A stretch of DNA of 6,419 bases from Bacillota bacterium. GTDB taxonomy: Bacteria > Bacillota > Clostridia > Oscillospirales > Oscillospiraceae. The notes below the pieces were generated by a model that saw nothing but the letters and a program-made list of their open reading frames with translations, made no database searches and was not told the origin of the DNA. The position numbers were made by a program, and so were the translations under genes. This document shows positions 5,784-6,419 of the stretch, piece by piece (within the stretch, counting starts at the first letter, position 1; each line of letters opens with the position of its first letter). The stretch is taken from positions 1-6,419 of the forward strand of contig JAKOSQ010000342.1 of NCBI GenBank assembly GCA_029777215.1, given 5' to 3'.

Positions 5784-6419
5784 TCAGTCGACGCCGCGGT
5801 AGTAGAGGCCGCGGGTCATGCCGTTGGGGATATAGTCCGATTTGCCGACATAGGCCTCCGCCACGCGGACGCACTCGGCCGGACCCTCGTTTGTGAAGAG
5901 CAAGCGCTTTGCCCAGAGTCCGCAGCGGGCGAGATCGTCCGCCTTGTCCGAAAGGCAGAGCTTCTGCGAGTTGTAAATGGCATTGCGGCAGCCGAAGGCC
6001 CGCATCACGGGGAACTGCTGGCCCTCGCGGTCCGAGAGCAGGACGTTGTTCTGGCAGTTGCACTGGCCGGCGCTGTTTTTGATGATGCACTGGTCGGAGA
6101 TCATCAGCGGCAGGCGGCCGTAGACCAGCAGCTCGAGCGGCAGCGGCTTTTTGAGGTCGCGTATCTGGCTCAGCCGCAGCTCAAACGAGGCCGTGGCGGA
6201 GAGAAAACCCGCCAACCGAAGCATTTCGAGCGTGTCGGAGTTGTAGGCGTTGAGTCCAAAGTCTCCGCGAACCTGCATGCCCGCCAGACGGGCGAGACGG
6301 ATGTGGCCGAGATTTCCGACGAGGACCTCCTCGACGCCCATCGCCTTGGCGCGCTCGAGCATGTCCGCGATCTCGGGCTCCTGCGCGTCCGTAATGACGC
6401 GCGGCAGCACCGCGACGGG
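5784..6419 (-). CDS. U32 family protein (annotated as peptidase U32), N-terminus beyond window edge
   Basis: Visible are the last 211 residues of a U32 family protein; the frame stays open to base 6419, so the beginning is missing. U32 proteins are named as collagenase-like peptidases, but studied members (TrhP/YegQ, UbiU, UbiV, RlhA) act in RNA or ubiquinone hydroxylation and several bind an iron-sulfur cluster. Counting from the GTG codon at 6408-6410, diagnostic stretches are VGNLGHIRLARLAGMQVRGD (31-50), the U32 core ELLVYGRLPLMISDQCIIKN (93-112), GQCNC (115-119), PVMRAFGCRNAIYNSQKL (134-151) and the end NGMTRGLYYRGVD (196-208). Cysteines at 108, 117, 119 and 141 (with others at 152, 163 and 180) could hold a cluster; that is inference. 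That GTG lies inside the conserved domain and is not a real start. The TGA stop is at 5784-5786. U32 genes often precede maf/mre clusters in Clostridia. Confidence 0.9.
   Translation of the reverse strand, partial: PVAVLPRVITDAQEPEIADMLERAKAMGVEEVLVGNLGHIRLARLAGMQVRGDFGLNAYNSDTLEMLRLAGFLSATASFELRLSQIRDLKKPLPLELLVYGRLPLMISDQCIIKNSAGQCNCQNNVLLSDREGQQFPVMRAFGCRNAIYNSQKLCLSDKADDLARCGLWAKRLLFTNEGPAECVRVAEAYVGKSDYIPNGMTRGLYYRGVD

Noticed and set aside
1..6419. Mobile elements, CRISPR repeats, tRNA or rRNA genes
   Set aside because: I looked for direct repeats, inverted terminal repeats, recombinase-like frames and cloverleaf-type sequences in gaps. None appeared; gaps are short and filled by the listed hairpins and signals.

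Overview
The window reads as one GC-rich chromosomal block (roughly 60% G+C by eye) in which every supported gene lies on the minus strand, so transcription runs from the right edge to the left. Gene order, Shine-Dalgarno sites of the AAAGGA(GG) type and protein flavour (a Clostridia-style MreC/MreD/PBP2 set, a MgsA ending in DIVNPKK, a U32 protein ending in TRGLYYRGVD) point to a Gram-positive anaerobe of the Clostridia, probably Oscillospirales. This placement is inference from remembered family sequences, not from a search.

Layout in the direction of transcription: (1) 6419-5784, C-terminal part of a U32 family protein, cut by the right edge; (2) 5734-5162, maf, a nucleotide-pyrophosphatase; (3) 5165-4314, mreC, starting with GTG and overlapping the maf stop by four bases; (4) 4277-3762, mreD; (5) 3724-1634, a class B penicillin-binding protein of the PBP2/MrdA type; (6) a GC-rich hairpin with a T-run, followed at once by a good sigma-A-type promoter; (7) 1509-1108, a methylglyoxal synthase family protein; (8) a 10-bp perfect stem in the 91-base gap; (9) 1016-1, hisS, lacking its C-terminal domain because the left edge cuts it.

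Genes 2 to 5 form a tight cell-shape/division cluster (gaps of 36-37 bases, or overlap). MreC and MreD are membrane partners of the elongation machinery, and PBP2 is its cross-linking transpeptidase. mreB, usually just before mreC, is not there, and neither are the minCDE and rodA genes that often sit between the PBP and mgsA in Clostridia. No promoter for the cluster is visible, so it probably lies beyond the right edge.

The window is mostly ordinary core genome, and I see no novel multi-gene system. The observation most worth a second look is that the MgsA-family protein has lost residues needed for catalysis in characterised methylglyoxal synthases (Ser in place of the catalytic Asp of the GGDQQ motif, and no equivalent of the active-site His), although fold motifs, promoter and ribosome binding site look intact. 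Secondary points are a HisRS of the less common 'LRFDLTVPL / REFYQADIDIIG' type, a hairpin before hisS that resembles a T-box terminator without a T-box, and a plus-strand terminator-like hairpin between the U32 gene and maf.
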